Origin: a bacterium
Lineage (GTDB): Bacteria; Planctomycetota; UBA1135; GCA-002686595
DNA: 60,583 bases
Assembly (NCBI GenBank): GCA_024226735.1
Contig: JAAELL010000023.1
Coordinates: 1 to 60,583 of the forward strand
Direction: 5' to 3'
The position numbers and the translations under genes were made by a program. A model generated the notes under the pieces. It had not been told where the DNA came from. It did not search any database and saw only the letters and a program-made list of their open reading frames with translations. The number at the start of each line of letters is the position of its first letter. Within the stretch, counting starts at the first letter, position 1. Below, piece by piece: positions 1-9,106 of the stretch.

Positions 1-174
1 TCAGGTTTCGGCGAGCCATCGTCGTTCCTGGCAAGGCGCGCCGCCGACGCGTATTCGCTGGATACTCGGAGAAGGCGCAACGTAGCCAGGGGCGGCGAGG
101 GCCGGCGAAACGTGACACTTATTCTCGGACGGGCCCTAAGAGCCGCAAGGTTCGACTAAGGAGATGGACTGATC

Positions 175-876
175 GTGTCGATACGAGACACGATGTCGAC
201 TCCCAGCCTGCTCGTGGCCGCGATCGCGGCCTGCGCCAACGCTCCGGTCCCCTACGCCATCGAAGCCGGCGTTCCCGTCCTCGAGCAGCTCGCCCCGCCG
301 GTCGTCGCCTGGGAGGAGCTCGCCCACGACCCCGAGGCCTTCCTCGGCCAAGAGGTGCGGCTGTTCCTCCAGCACCACTCCGAGCGCGAGACGTGGAATC
401 CGTACATGACGCGCTTCGCCGACCACACCTTCCGGGCGCTAAACGGCTGGTCGGACGCGCAGCGATTGTGGGTGCAAGAGGACTTCGACGCGCCGGTCGC
501 GCGCGTGTTCGTGCGCCGCGGCTCGGAGGCCGACCGCGTGCTGCACGGCGTCGCGCGCCACCGGCGCTCGATGCTGACCGTCGTCGTGCGCGAGGTGTTC
601 GTCGGCCGGCCCTGGATCGAGGTGACCCACGCGCACGTGATGAAGAGTCACGTGCCGGAGGGCACGATCCTGCACGCGATTCGCGCCTTCGAGCTCGTCG
701 AGAAGAAGGCGCTCTTGCGCGCGAAGGACGAGTTCACGCGGGCGCTCGCGGCGCCGCTGCCGGTGGCGGTTGCTCGAGACCTCGAGGCTGCGCTCGCGCG
801 GTGTGAGCCTCCGCAGCGCAAGGTGCGGACTGCCGCGGTGCGACGGCGCGCACGGGATCAGCCCGCCCGCAAGTAG
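175..876 (+). CDS. Hypothetical protein, 233 aa
   Basis: I do not recognise a family. The start is a GTG preceded by AAGGAG 11 bases upstream; an in-frame ATG six codons later (193) is the alternative. The first 20 or so residues are Ala-rich and mildly hydrophobic, a weak export signal at best. The middle (about residues 45-165) has alternating hydrophobic stretches with DPEAFLGQEVRL and PWIEVTHAHV, which could be a small beta-barrel of OB type. The C-terminus is a charged helix followed by a basic tail. It stands alone, 66 bases upstream of the sigma factor gene. Confidence 0.6.
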   Translation: MSIRDTMSTPSLLVAAIAACANAPVPYAIEAGVPVLEQLAPPVVAWEELAHDPEAFLGQEVRLFLQHHSERETWNPYMTRFADHTFRALNGWSDAQRLWVQEDFDAPVARVFVRRGSEADRVLHGVARHRRSMLTVVVREVFVGRPWIEVTHAHVMKSHVPEGTILHAIRAFELVEKKALLRAKDEFTRALAAPLPVAVARDLEAALARCEPPQRKVRTAAVRRRARDQPARK

Positions 877-942
877 CGGGTTCCCGCGACGGGACCTCGC
901 GGCCCTCCGCGTGCCCGCCTATGCTCTTGTCAGGCGAGAGCC

Positions 943-1572
943 ATGGCGATGCACCGAAACAGTCCCGCCGGTGACTTGACGACTCTGCACGTGCGCGGAG
1001 CCGCCGGCGGCGATGCGAACAGCTTGCGCTGGCTCGTCGAGCGTTTCTCGCCGCTCTTGCATGCGGTCGCAGCGCGCCGGCTCGGGCCGCGACTGCGCGC
1101 CAGCTACGACCCCGCGGACGTGGTGCAGGACGTGTGGACAGCCGTGCTGCCGAAGCTGGGCGCGCTCGAACTGCGGGGCGCGCGTGCGACGCCGACCGTG
1201 CTCAAGTACCTCACGACGGCTGTCGTCAACCGCGTCCGCAACCTGTTGGAGAGACACCTCGCGCGACAGCTCACCGGCGAGCCGGACGAACCCGACCTCG
1301 AGGAGCTCAAGGACTCGGCGTCGGGCATCTTGACCAAGGCCGTGCGAGCCGAGAGCGCGGTGTGCGTGCATCGAGCGCTGGAGGAGCTGACCGACAGCGA
1401 CCGCGAGATCGTGATCCTGCGCGGCCTCGAACAGCAGTCGCTACCGGCCGTCGCGGAACAGTTGGGTATCGAGCCGGGGACTGCGTCCGTTCGATTCCAC
1501 CGCGCATTGAAGCGACTGCAGCAGAAGTTGCCAGACTCGGTGTTCGCGGACCTGGAATCGGTCGATGCCTAG
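943..1572 (+). CDS. ECF-type RNA polymerase sigma factor
   Basis: This would direct RNA polymerase to a specific set of promoters. At 209 aa it has the two-domain layout of extracytoplasmic-function sigma factors: region 2 around residues 20-85 with the DPADVVQDVW core-binding stretch near residue 55, and region 4 around residues 145-200, a helix-turn-helix with LTDSDREIVILRGLEQQS and VAEQLGIEPGTASVRFHRA. The form resembles the planctomycete ECF families usually found beside Ser/Thr kinases. The next gene is such a kinase and starts 32 bases after the stop, so kinase-mediated control of this sigma factor is a fair inference. No anti-sigma factor is present. Confidence 0.9.
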   Translation: MAMHRNSPAGDLTTLHVRGAAGGDANSLRWLVERFSPLLHAVAARRLGPRLRASYDPADVVQDVWTAVLPKLGALELRGARATPTVLKYLTTAVVNRVRNLLERHLARQLTGEPDEPDLEELKDSASGILTKAVRAESAVCVHRALEELTDSDREIVILRGLEQQSLPAVAEQLGIEPGTASVRFHRALKRLQQKLPDSVFADLESVDA

Positions 1573-1615
1573 CCCCCATTCGTCACCAGCATCACGTGAG
1601 ACGAATGGGGGCTAG
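1569..1615 (+). promoter_or_regulatory. 16-bp perfect inverted repeat over the sigma stop and kinase start
   Basis: Arms CTAGCCCCCATTCGTC (1569-1584) and GACGAATGGGGGCTAG (1600-1615) are perfect reverse complements with a 15-base loop. The left arm contains the sigma factor stop codon and the right arm contains the kinase ATG (1605). In mRNA the hairpin would bury the kinase start codon. There is no U-tract, so translational control or transcript processing is more likely than intrinsic termination. The repeat is seen directly; the role is inference. Confidence 0.7.
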
Positions 1616-4600
1616 TGGCGCGGACGACGTCGATCGCCTGCGCGCGGCGATCGAAGCGCACGAGCGCTTCGTACTCGAAGAAGGGCGCCGCAGCGCCAGC
1701 GACTTCTTGGTCGAGCACGAGGAGCTGCGCGACCTGCTCGAGCCGCTGCTCGCCCACGCGCGTCCGCCGCCGCCTGAAACCGACACCGAACGGGTGCTCG
1801 GCGACTTCCGCCTGCTCGGCGAGCTCGGTCGCGGCGGCATGGGCGTCGTCTACGATGCCGAGCAGATCTCGCTCGGTCGCCGCGTCGCGGTCAAGGTGCT
1901 GCCGGGTCGTCTGGCCCTCGATCCGGGACGGCGCGCCCGGTTCGAACGCGAGTCACGGCTCGCCGCGAGCCTCGACCATCCGGGCATCGCGAAAGTGATC
2001 AGCGCCGACTCCGACGGCGAGGTGGTCTGGTTCGCGATGGAGCGCATCGACGGCGCGCCGCTCGACCAGGTGCTGCTCCGAACCGCCGTCACCCAGTCCG
2101 CCAGCATGACCGGCCGCCGGCTCGAATCGGTCGTGGGCGACGTCGCCCGAGAGCACGGCGTCGGCGGCTCCCGCATCGAGGCCGCGACCGACAAGTCAGG
2201 ATCGACCGTTTGGCGCAGCGGCTACGTGGACACCGTCGTGCGCATCGGTGCCCAGATCGCGGACGCCCTGCAGCACGCCCACCAGCAGGGCGTCATCCAT
2301 CGCGACGTCAAACCCGGCAACGTGCTCTTGCGCCGGGACGGGAGCGCGGTTCTGACCGACTTCGGCTTGGCGCGCGAGCTGCAGGCGCCGTCGGTGACGT
2401 TGACCGGTGATTTCCTGGGGACACCGTCCTACTCCGCCCCCGAACAGCTCGCGGGCGAGCGAGCCTCGGTCGACCATCGCACCGACGTGTTCGCGCTGGG
2501 CGTGACGCTCTACGAGCTCCTCACGCACAAGAAGCCGTTCGAGGCATCCAGCTCCGACGAGGTGCGCACCCGCATCCTGACGGTCGAGCCGCCACGGCCG
2601 CGCAGGCTCAATCGGAAGATCCCCCCCGACCTGAGCTCTGTGCTGCTCAAGGCGCTCGAGAAGGATCCGAATCGGCGCTACCAGAGCGCGGCGGCGATGG
2701 CCGCCGACCTGCGTGCGGTCGCGCAGGGCCGGCCGGTGAAGGCGCAAGTCGTACGCCTGCACAGGCGCGGCTGGCGCTGGTGCCGGCGCAACCGCTGGGC
2801 GGCAACCGCGCTCGCTTCGATGCTCGGGGTCGTCCTGCTGCTGCTCACGATTCGCGCGCAGCTCGTGCACGCCAATGCCGAACAAGCCGAGAGCACGATC
2901 CGCGCCGGTGTCGCCCTCGCGCGGACGCAGGACTTTCGCGGCGCGCTGGCCGTGCTGATGCCACTCGAGAGGCAGTTCCCCGGTCCCGCGACACAAGCTG
3001 CCCTGGACGAGCTGTTTCGTCGCCACCCGTGCATCGCTTCGTATCCGCTGATAGGCAAGTCGAACGAGCGTTTGGTCGCGGCCCTTTTCAGCGCCGATGG
3101 GACTTGGTTGACGACGAGGCACGAGCTGGCGGATACGCCGGGTCAGTCGTGGCAGCGGCTATGGCGCGTCCCGCTGCCGAACTCTTCGGCGCCGCAATCG
3201 GCTTGGAGATGTGAGTGGGAGAGCGCTCCTACAACTCACTACCGGGGGTTCATCGCTGGGCCGCCGATCGTCTGGTTGAAGGACGACCGGACAGTCGCCG
3301 TCGGCGGACCGGACCGCAAGACCTCGGAGATCGAGTTCGAGGATCGGGTCCAGGGGCTGATCCAGTCGAGTCGCGACGGGCATTTCGGCGTTAGCTTCGA
3401 GAAGCACGTAGAACTGCGCGACGCGGAGGGCCGCCTGATCCATGAGTGGCCGATTGCGCGCGACGCGGACCGCTCCGGCATTAGGATTTTGGACGACGTG
3501 CTGGTTCGCGGGTGGCAAAGTCTCGACTCACGGTGGGCCGTCGGTTCCACCGCCCCGGGCTCGGAGCCCATCGACGTCGGGGTTGGCGTAGGTGTGATAA
3601 ATCTCGATCCAGACGACCCGACGCGAATGATGGTGTCGACGGATGGATGGATCACCGCGTTGCGCAGCATCAATGGGGAGCTCGTACCCGACGGTCGAGG
3701 TGCGAGCCTGTTCTCCGGTGGGCTGAATCGCGCCCCGTTGAGGAACGAGGCAGGCGAGCTCAAAGAGGACGGGCCGCGCTTGTCGGCTCTTTCAGAACTA
3801 CCTCTGTGGCGCTCGGCTTCGCTTTGCTCGCGGCTCTACACGGCCGAGGCTAGCGGTACGCACGAACCGTATATCGTCGCCGTCGAAGACCGAGTCCTGC
3901 GCGTCTGGGGCACGCCCGGACCGCGCCGACTGGACCCGGAGCGAAGCCGGCTCGAGATCGCCCGCTTTGAGCCAGCCACACGCAAAGTGTGGTGCGCGGG
4001 TTTCGACACGTTGGCCACATGGTCTCTCGATGCCAAGGGCGTGGGAGCGCGTGAGGATGTGGAGACTCCGCTGGAGATCCGCGAGGTGCTGGCCGACGGG
4101 AAGGCGCCGAGCTTCTCCGGCATGGCCTTCGATCCGGGTCGTGCGGTTCTGGCATGCGCGCGCAGCGATGTTCAGCTACCGACTGGGGGGTGGGTGTTCG
4201 TGCTGCCCGCGGGCGACTTCGGGCGGGCCAAGGCGTATCCCTGTCGCTCCGAACCTGGTTGGATCGAGCTCAGTTCGGACCGAAGCCAGCTCGCCGTGGC
4301 CGAGCGTGACGGGGGCGTCGAGCTGTGGACTTACGATTCGAAGCTCGGTGTGCTGACGGACCGCGTCGCGCTGCCCGCGCGACCGATCAAGGCGTTGCGA
4401 CTCTCGTGTGTGCGCTACCTCGGCTCGCGGTTCCTGCTCGGTACGGAGGCCAGCCACATTGAGAAGGGGGGGCTCCTGCGCTGGGACCTCGACGCTCCAG
4501 GTGCGCCACCCGTTCCGGTCGCGCTGGCCGAAGTCCGCGGGGGGCTGCGCTGTCTCACGGTTTCCTCCGCAGGCAAGATCGTTGCGACCGGCGGTGACGA

Positions 4601-4988
4601 TCGATTCGTGCGGGTCATGCGCGTCGCCCGTAAGGACGGCGCGCCGGAGCTCGAATCGATCTGGCGTGCAGATCACGGGGCGGCAGTGTTTGCAGTCGCG
4701 TTCGCCGAACGCGATGGCGCCCTGATCCTGGCGAGCGGCGATCGGCAGGGCGGGGTCCGGCTGTGGGACGCGGAGACGGGAGCCGAGCGGGGGCACTTGC
4801 GGGACTCCACGGAGGGCGGCGGTGAGATGATCCTCAGCCTCGACTTCTCAGAGGACGGCCGCTATCTCGCGGCATGCGGGAGCAGTGGACGCGTGCTGCT
4901 GTGGGACTTGGATCGGCCACGGCGGTGTCTCGAAGGCAACCGGGACTGTGCGGAGCGGTTGCTTCGGCTGCAGGCCGAAGTTCGGTAG
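1605..4988 (+). CDS. Ser/Thr protein kinase with TM segment and C-terminal WD-type repeats
   Basis: A membrane-anchored eukaryotic-type kinase, 1127 aa. The kinase domain (about residues 60-370) has the glycine loop GELGRGGMGVVY, the VAVKVL lysine, HRDVKPGNVLL near 231, DFGLA near 251 and APEQ. About 45 unusual residues sit between the hinge and the catalytic helix. One TM segment lies near 400-420. The rest is predicted extracytoplasmic and beta-propeller-like; the last two WD-type blades end in GGVRLWDAETG and GRVLLWDLDRP. The start is the ATG at 1605, inside the inverted repeat; an in-frame GTG at 1596 is possible. Pairing with the upstream ECF sigma gene suggests a joint signalling unit. 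All key kinase residues are intact. Confidence 0.9.
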   Translation: MGASGADDVDRLRAAIEAHERFVLEEGRRSASDFLVEHEELRDLLEPLLAHARPPPPETDTERVLGDFRLLGELGRGGMGVVYDAEQISLGRRVAVKVLPGRLALDPGRRARFERESRLAASLDHPGIAKVISADSDGEVVWFAMERIDGAPLDQVLLRTAVTQSASMTGRRLESVVGDVAREHGVGGSRIEAATDKSGSTVWRSGYVDTVVRIGAQIADALQHAHQQGVIHRDVKPGNVLLRRDGSAVLTDFGLARELQAPSVTLTGDFLGTPSYSAPEQLAGERASVDHRTDVFALGVTLYELLTHKKPFEASSSDEVRTRILTVEPPRPRRLNRKIPPDLSSVLLKALEKDPNRRYQSAAAMAADLRAVAQGRPVKAQVVRLHRRGWRWCRRNRWAATALASMLGVVLLLLTIRAQLVHANAEQAESTIRAGVALARTQDFRGALAVLMPLERQFPGPATQAALDELFRRHPCIASYPLIGKSNERLVAALFSADGTWLTTRHELADTPGQSWQRLWRVPLPNSSAPQSAWRCEWESAPTTHYRGFIAGPPIVWLKDDRTVAVGGPDRKTSEIEFEDRVQGLIQSSRDGHFGVSFEKHVELRDAEGRLIHEWPIARDADRSGIRILDDVLVRGWQSLDSRWAVGSTAPGSEPIDVGVGVGVINLDPDDPTRMMVSTDGWITALRSINGELVPDGRGASLFSGGLNRAPLRNEAGELKEDGPRLSALSELPLWRSASLCSRLYTAEASGTHEPYIVAVEDRVLRVWGTPGPRRLDPERSRLEIARFEPATRKVWCAGFDTLATWSLDAKGVGAREDVETPLEIREVLADGKAPSFSGMAFDPGRAVLACARSDVQLPTGGWVFVLPAGDFGRAKAYPCRSEPGWIELSSDRSQLAVAERDGGVELWTYDSKLGVLTDRVALPARPIKALRLSCVRYLGSRFLLGTEASHIEKGGLLRWDLDAPGAPPVPVALAEVRGGLRCLTVSSAGKIVATGGDDRFVRVMRVARKDGAPELESIWRADHGAAVFAVAFAERDGALILASGDRQGGVRLWDAETGAERGHLRDSTEGGGEMILSLDFSEDGRYLAACGSSGRVLLWDLDRPRRCLEGNRDCAERLLRLQAEVR

Positions 4989-5147
4989 CCCGCGGAAAAG
5001 ACGGCAAGCCCTGTAAGCGCGAGCCCAGCCGCCGGTCTGCCAGGTGAGCTGAAGGGTTCGGCGGTGTCCTTCGAACGCCGGAACATCGACGAGCAGACGG
5101 CCCGTCTCTTCCTCGTCGCCTCAGAGCCTACGACAGGATTGTGAATC

Positions 5148-8042
5148 ATGAAGAACCGAATGAGTTCGTCCGGCGCGTCCCTGATTGCCCGGTGGATGGC
5201 GTGGGCGGCGGGGGTGCTTGCACTTTCCACGACAGGCCTCGCACAGGATCCCTGCAACGTCGTACCCGGCGATTGTTGCGCCGGCCAACCGGCATTCGAT
5301 GATCCAGGCTATACGTTTGCGGGTCAGGTCGCCGTAGGCACGGCTTCTCCACAAGCGATTGGTACCGCTGTCCTCGTCGTCTACGACTTCTCGGACTTCT
5401 CGAGTGCCACGCCGGGCGCGAACTTTCCGATCAACCGCTACAGTGACCCGAGCTGGACGCAACTGACGTTGGGAAGCATCTTCGGCGTCACGCTCGATGC
5501 GGACGGCAACATCTACGTCACGGCGACGACGTGCTATCACTCCGACCAGGTGGGGTCCGGTGGAGTTGGTGCCGTGTACCGCATCGACGCAAGCACCGGT
5601 GCAGCGTCCGTCTTCGCCAGCCTTCCGAACACGGGTCCCGAGCTGGGCAACATCGCCTACGACTGCGCAAACGAGCAGTTCTTCGTGACCAATCACGAGG
5701 ATGGGAAGATCTATCGCCTCGATACGGCAGGCACGATTCTGAGCACGTTCGACCACGGCGTGCCCGATGACGGTTCCGCCGGCTTCGCTCCCCTCGGTGA
5801 GCGACTCTGGGGCGTGGCGGTGCACGATGGCCGGGTGTGGTTCGGTGTTTGGAACGAGGACTCCGGCACCCCGAATCCGGTCGTCACCAACGAAATCTGG
5901 TCAGTGGCTCTCTCCGGCGGCGACTTCAGCGGCACTTCACAACTCGAGGTGTCGGTTCAGGCGCCGTCGGGCGACGACTACACGAACCCGATCTCGGACA
6001 TCCGGTTCACGCCGACGGGCTCGATGCTCATCGCCGAGCACGGGCAGTTGGACGACACCACACCGGTCCCGCATGACGCGCAGGTCCGAGAATACGAATG
6101 CGTGGGGGGGGCTTGGTCCGAGACCGCCAGTACGTTCAGCATCGGCATCGTCAATGGCGGCACGAACAGCTCCGGCGGGGTCGATTTCGACTACGGTCCG
6201 GGCGGTCGTGTGTGGGCGAGCGCCGATGCGATCAGTCTTTCGAGTCCAGCGATCTACGGTTTCCAAGGCCTTCCGGCGACCGGCGGGTTCGTGTCAAGCA
6301 GCATTCTCGTCGACTACAACGGCAACCTGTCAGTCCAGGACAAGACCCTGATCGGCGACATCGCGATCTCGTGTCCCGCCGGGACCGAGGTCTGCTGCCT
6401 CGACTTCAACGACCAAACGACCCAAGGCTTCATTCCCTGTCCGCAAGCGCCCAACGTCACCCTCACGACCCCTTCACCGGGGCCTTCCGGTGACCCGCAG
6501 GACTTCTTCCTTCTGCTCGATGATCAATCGGGGCCGTCGGCCGCCTGCGGCCCGGCCCCCTGTGCCGGCGACTGGTGCACGCTGGGACCGTGCGCCGCGT
6601 TGTGCTTCGATGAACGTGTGCTCGACGACGGCGTTCCCGGCAGTTCCATTCCCATCACCCCGGCGATCGTCATCACCGACGGGACCATTCGGGCAGCATT
6701 CTTTGCGAGCTTCACCGTGACCGATGACGGTGGCAGCAACCCCGGCTGGCACTCGATCTGTGCACCGATCCGGCCGCTCGGACTCAGCGGGGCGCCGCCC
6801 CACAGCAGCGGTGGCGCTTGGCAGATGTTGGACGGTCGCCCCGACAGCGACTGGGACGTGCTGCTCTGCAACGTGACCGAGATTCAACTCTCGGGCGATC
6901 CGGTCGGCAGTCAGACCGAGCTCTTCGGGTTCGACAACATCTGCCTGCGCGACGACGTCTGCAACTTCTCCGGCGTCAACAAGGACCTGCGCAACGACAC
7001 GGGACAGGACGTCAACGGCGTCGACATCCTGCTCGAAGGCACTTGGACGTTGGCCGATCTGCGCTTCCACTTCGACGGTGGCTTCACGTCGTTCCAGATG
7101 ATCCCAGTCGGCCCCAACACGATCCTGCGCTGGACCGGCGGGTTCACCGTTCCGCCGGCGGGCGTCACGCACGTCGGCTACGCGATGTGGTCGCCGGCGA
7201 CCACGGTGATGGGGGTCTTCTGGACCGTCAACGGGATCGCTGTCGGGTGCGCACCCCAGTGCAACATCGAGGGCCGCTCGCACCCGGGCAGTGGTGAGGT
7301 GCGCTACACCAACAACGCCGACTCCTGTTCGTCCGATCCTCTCTACACGGGCGACCTCGTCGTGGAGTACTACATCGTTCCGCCGCCGCTCGCGGATTGG
7401 AACGCGACGACGCCGCGTGTGCCGATCCAGCTCGACGTCGTACCGTTCGCGGTCTGTCTCCAGCCGGGAGACGAGGCGGTTCTGTTCACTCCGGCGCCGC
7501 CTTCCGACGCACACTTCGCGCTGTATGTCTTCGAGGTCGGCAGCGATCCGGCATTGGGCGGACCCAACACGACCGTGGACTTCCTCCTGGTACCGCTCAT
7601 CGATGCCGGATCTCCGATCGGGACCGCCTACTGCAGTCCCAACGAGCTCAACTCGACGGGGCAGCCCGGTAGCCTGTTGGCCCACGGTAGCACAGTCGTC
7701 GCGGACCAGAACGTCGCGCTGTTCGCGAGCTCACTACCCTCGAACCAGTTCGGCTACTTCCTTAGCAGCCCGACCCAAGGGTTCATCGCGCACCCGGGCG
7801 GGAGTATCGGGAACTTCTGCTTGGGGGTCGGCGACTTCCTCGGGCGCTACAATGGCATGGTGCAGAACACGGGACCCGTGGGTCAGGCGGCGCTGGTCCT
7901 CGACCTCACCGCCGTCCCGATCGCGATCGCGCCTGGCTCGATCGCGATCCAGGCGGGTGACACGTGGAACTGGCAGATGTGGTACCGGGACATCGGGAAC
8001 ACCAACAACTTCACCGATGCCGTTAGCATCACCTTTCAGTAA
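5148..8042 (+). CDS. Secreted propeller-like protein with planctomycete-style C-terminal domain
   Basis: Residues 1-32 form a signal peptide ending near GLAQ, so the 964-aa product is exported. Residues 60-400 resemble an NHL/SMP-30-type beta-propeller, with repeats such as GVTLDADGNIYVT and YRIDASTG. A Cys-rich segment follows (about 415-530, several CC/C pairs, likely disulphides). The C-terminus has NSTGQPGSLLAHGS and ASSLPSNQFGYFLSS, then a jelly-roll-like end with GNTNNFTDAV. I know this last block from large secreted proteins of some Planctomycetota, with unknown function. A partial, decayed copy of the C-terminus follows downstream. Binding or surface display is a guess. Confidence 0.8.
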   Translation: MKNRMSSSGASLIARWMAWAAGVLALSTTGLAQDPCNVVPGDCCAGQPAFDDPGYTFAGQVAVGTASPQAIGTAVLVVYDFSDFSSATPGANFPINRYSDPSWTQLTLGSIFGVTLDADGNIYVTATTCYHSDQVGSGGVGAVYRIDASTGAASVFASLPNTGPELGNIAYDCANEQFFVTNHEDGKIYRLDTAGTILSTFDHGVPDDGSAGFAPLGERLWGVAVHDGRVWFGVWNEDSGTPNPVVTNEIWSVALSGGDFSGTSQLEVSVQAPSGDDYTNPISDIRFTPTGSMLIAEHGQLDDTTPVPHDAQVREYECVGGAWSETASTFSIGIVNGGTNSSGGVDFDYGPGGRVWASADAISLSSPAIYGFQGLPATGGFVSSSILVDYNGNLSVQDKTLIGDIAISCPAGTEVCCLDFNDQTTQGFIPCPQAPNVTLTTPSPGPSGDPQDFFLLLDDQSGPSAACGPAPCAGDWCTLGPCAALCFDERVLDDGVPGSSIPITPAIVITDGTIRAAFFASFTVTDDGGSNPGWHSICAPIRPLGLSGAPPHSSGGAWQMLDGRPDSDWDVLLCNVTEIQLSGDPVGSQTELFGFDNICLRDDVCNFSGVNKDLRNDTGQDVNGVDILLEGTWTLADLRFHFDGGFTSFQMIPVGPNTILRWTGGFTVPPAGVTHVGYAMWSPATTVMGVFWTVNGIAVGCAPQCNIEGRSHPGSGEVRYTNNADSCSSDPLYTGDLVVEYYIVPPPLADWNATTPRVPIQLDVVPFAVCLQPGDEAVLFTPAPPSDAHFALYVFEVGSDPALGGPNTTVDFLLVPLIDAGSPIGTAYCSPNELNSTGQPGSLLAHGSTVVADQNVALFASSLPSNQFGYFLSSPTQGFIAHPGGSIGNFCLGVGDFLGRYNGMVQNTGPVGQAALVLDLTAVPIAIAPGSIAIQAGDTWNWQMWYRDIGNTNNFTDAVSITFQ

Positions 8043-8061
8043 GAGCGCCACGCAACTCGGT

Positions 8062-8097
8062 GCGTTCGCTCCCACCCGCGAGGGTGGGAGCGAACGC
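8062..8097 (+). terminator. 16-bp perfect hairpin with GCGA tetraloop
   Basis: Arms GCGTTCGCTCCCACCC (8062-8077) and GGGTGGGAGCGAACGC (8082-8097) are perfect complements closing a GCGA loop, which is of the stable GNRA class. It starts 19 bases after the stop of the secreted protein gene. There is no T-tract directly after it (a T5 run comes about 19 bases later), so it may be a terminator or a 3'-end stabiliser. Confidence 0.6.
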
Positions 8098-8130
8098 CCT
8101 TGATTGGGGCATGGGTTTTTGCGTTTCGCG

Positions 8131-8441
8131 GCTCTTGTTCGCCGGCGGCCGGTTCGGGCTGGCCGGGGGAATTGGCGCGTTGAACATCGCTCGTTGGGAC
8201 GGAACGAGCTGGACCAACATCGTCGCGGGCGGAGTCGGCGGGTTGCCGCTACAACGGCATGGTGCAGAACTCCGGCAGTTTGGGGGCGTTCGCGATCCCG
8301 ATCGACCTGACGGCCGTACCGATCGCCAACGGTCCGCCGATCGCGCTCCAGCCGGGAGATACGTGGAACTTCCAGGCGTGGTTCCGCGACGTGGGGAACA
8401 CGAACAACTTCACCGATGGCGTGAGCGTGATGTTCTTCTGA
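8131..8441 (+). pseudogene. Decayed secreted-protein fragment (paralogue of the upstream C-terminus)
   Basis: Two pieces in different frames. About 8131-8215 encodes LLFAGGRFGLAGG and NIARWDGTSW, a beta-propeller repeat seen in secreted planctomycete proteins. From about 8247 the frame changes, and RYNGMVQNSG through DLTAVPIA to GNTNNFTDGVSVMFF closely matches the last 65 residues of the upstream secreted protein. There is no signal peptide and no continuous reading frame. The simplest reading is a recombined and frameshifted remnant of a related gene. Confidence 0.7.
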
Positions 8442-8481
8442 GGCCGGAGTCAGCCGCTTCCTCGAGTGCGGCTTCCGACCG

Positions 8482-9102
8482 TCAGGGTCGCTCTCGGAAC
8501 GTCTCGGTCGGTAGCTCGATCGCTCGCCCCGCAAGCTTGGCCTGGCTCAGGCGGAAGCCGCCGCTCGAGTCGTAGACCAGCAAGAACGCCTCCGGCCGCG
8601 CGTAGCGCTGCACGAGCTCGTCCAGCCAGTCCTCCTCGCCCGGCCACGGGTACGCGAAGATCAGGTCGAAGTCGTCGAGCTCGAGCCCCAGCTCGTCGTA
8701 CGCGCACGCGCCCGCGGTCGGCGTGAAGTGATCGCGTGACTGGTGCTCGATCTCCTCTTGATAGCTCGGCGGAACGAACGAGCCCTCGACGAAGCTCGCG
8801 TTCGATTCGAACTCCTCGGCGAGCTCGATCGAGCGTTCGACGAGCCAGGGCTCGAGCTCGATCCCGTACGCGTCGTAGCCGAGGAGGTCGGCCATCACGG
8901 TCACGACGCCGCCGCCGGAGCCGAGCTCCACGAACGTGGACGCGCGGTCGGACAACAGACGCAGGAGGTCGTACGCGCTGGCGTGGTCGCTCGGAATGAA
9001 GAGGTGGTAGCGGTTCTCCCGCGAGCGGAACTCCTCCCAGGTCCGATCGCCCTCGGCCATGAGACGTGCGAGAGTCGCGGGCGTGATGGCGGGAGCGTGC
9101 AT
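8482..9102 (-). CDS. Class I SAM-dependent methyltransferase
   Basis: A 206-aa Rossmann-type methyltransferase. Motif I, FVELGSGGGVVTV, lies near residue 57, followed by GYDAYGIELEPWLV with the acidic residue expected to bind the SAM ribose. DDFDLIFAYPWPGEE is the motif IV region. The substrate is unknown. The ATG at 9102 is chosen because it has GGAAG upstream and lies four bases after the stop of the lipoprotein gene, with which it is probably co-transcribed. Upstream extensions would overlap that gene. Confidence 0.8.
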   Translation of the reverse strand: MHAPAITPATLARLMAEGDRTWEEFRSRENRYHLFIPSDHASAYDLLRLLSDRASTFVELGSGGGVVTVMADLLGYDAYGIELEPWLVERSIELAEEFESNASFVEGSFVPPSYQEEIEHQSRDHFTPTAGACAYDELGLELDDFDLIFAYPWPGEEDWLDELVQRYARPEAFLLVYDSSGGFRLSQAKLAGRAIELPTETFRERP

Positions 9103-9106
9103 GGGC

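Noticed and set aside
1134-1604. Upstream extension of the kinase through the sigma factor gene
   Set aside because: Those codons are the out-of-frame shadow of the sigma factor; the kinase N-terminus starts at 1605.
5088-5117. Hairpin GACGAG/CTCGTC upstream of the secreted protein gene as a terminator
   Set aside because: Interrupted stem, no T-tract, and 100 bases after the kinase stop; too weak to call.
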